A DNA stretch of 5,665 nucleotides from Cenarchaeum sp. SB0662_bin_33 (lineage in GTDB: Archaea; Thermoproteota; Nitrososphaeria; Nitrososphaerales; Nitrosopumilaceae): positions 1 to 5,665 of the forward strand of contig VXON01000062.1 in the NCBI GenBank assembly GCA_009840065.1, read 5' to 3'. The stretch's first letter is position 1; every line of letters starts with the position of its first letter. Under the pieces are notes generated by a model. The model had not been told where the DNA came from. It worked only from the letters and a program-made list of their open reading frames with translations, and did no database searches. Below, piece by piece: positions 5,630 through 5,665 of the stretch. Both the position numbers and the translations under genes were made by a program.

Positions 5630-5665
5630 ATCGTTATTATTATGCACATTACCCGGCGCGGCGTG

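Noticed and set aside
1..5665. CRISPR array, integron or defence island
   Set aside because: No regularly spaced repeats, cas-like proteins or toxin-antitoxin pairs are visible. The coding genes are housekeeping and proteostasis functions.

Overview
The window looks like chromosomal DNA of an archaeon, most likely an ammonia-oxidising marine type (Nitrososphaerota, Cenarchaeum/Nitrosopumilus-like). The evidence is a leaderless gene start placed about 26 bp from the centre of an archaeal TATA box, a double AAA+ ATPase of the archaeal Cdc48/VAT type, an hsp20-cdc48 gene pair, and heavy use of ATA, AGG and GGA codons. The taxon is inferred from these features and from memory of related proteins; no rRNA gene is present to settle it.

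Layout. Positions 1-574 hold no intact gene. They carry what looks like the decayed 3' part of a small multi-pass membrane protein, broken at a TATGR pentanucleotide tract, followed by the glmS promoter. glmS (575-2329, +) encodes a complete glucosamine-6-phosphate synthase that supplies amino sugars for surface glycans. From 2330 to about 2750 lies a gene-free region with two layers of mobile-element debris. One is a minus-strand open frame resembling the N-terminal half of a DDE transposase. At its end sits an 84-bp foldback element with perfect 16-bp inverted termini, flanked by a 5-bp direct duplication (GGCTA), which is the signature of a MITE-type insertion.

The AT-rich block 2740-2827 is the promoter of a protein quality-control operon: TATA box, a perfect 16-bp palindrome between TATA box and start, and one further upstream copy of the same half-site. 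The operon begins with a 47-codon reading frame, overlaps a small heat-shock protein (alpha-crystallin domain, own strong Shine-Dalgarno) and continues after 13 nt into cdc48 (3290-5383). Small heat-shock proteins hold unfolding clients and Cdc48 unfolds them with ATP, so co-transcription makes functional sense; a comparable hsp20-cdc48 heat-shock operon is known in Archaeoglobus. The 47-codon frame may be the displaced N-terminal arm of the Hsp20 or a coupled leader peptide.

After cdc48 come a T-rich terminator-like tract, a 12-bp palindrome and, at the right edge, a TATA box whose predicted start point coincides with an abrupt GC-rich onset, suggesting another transcription unit (possibly a stable RNA) beginning just inside the window.
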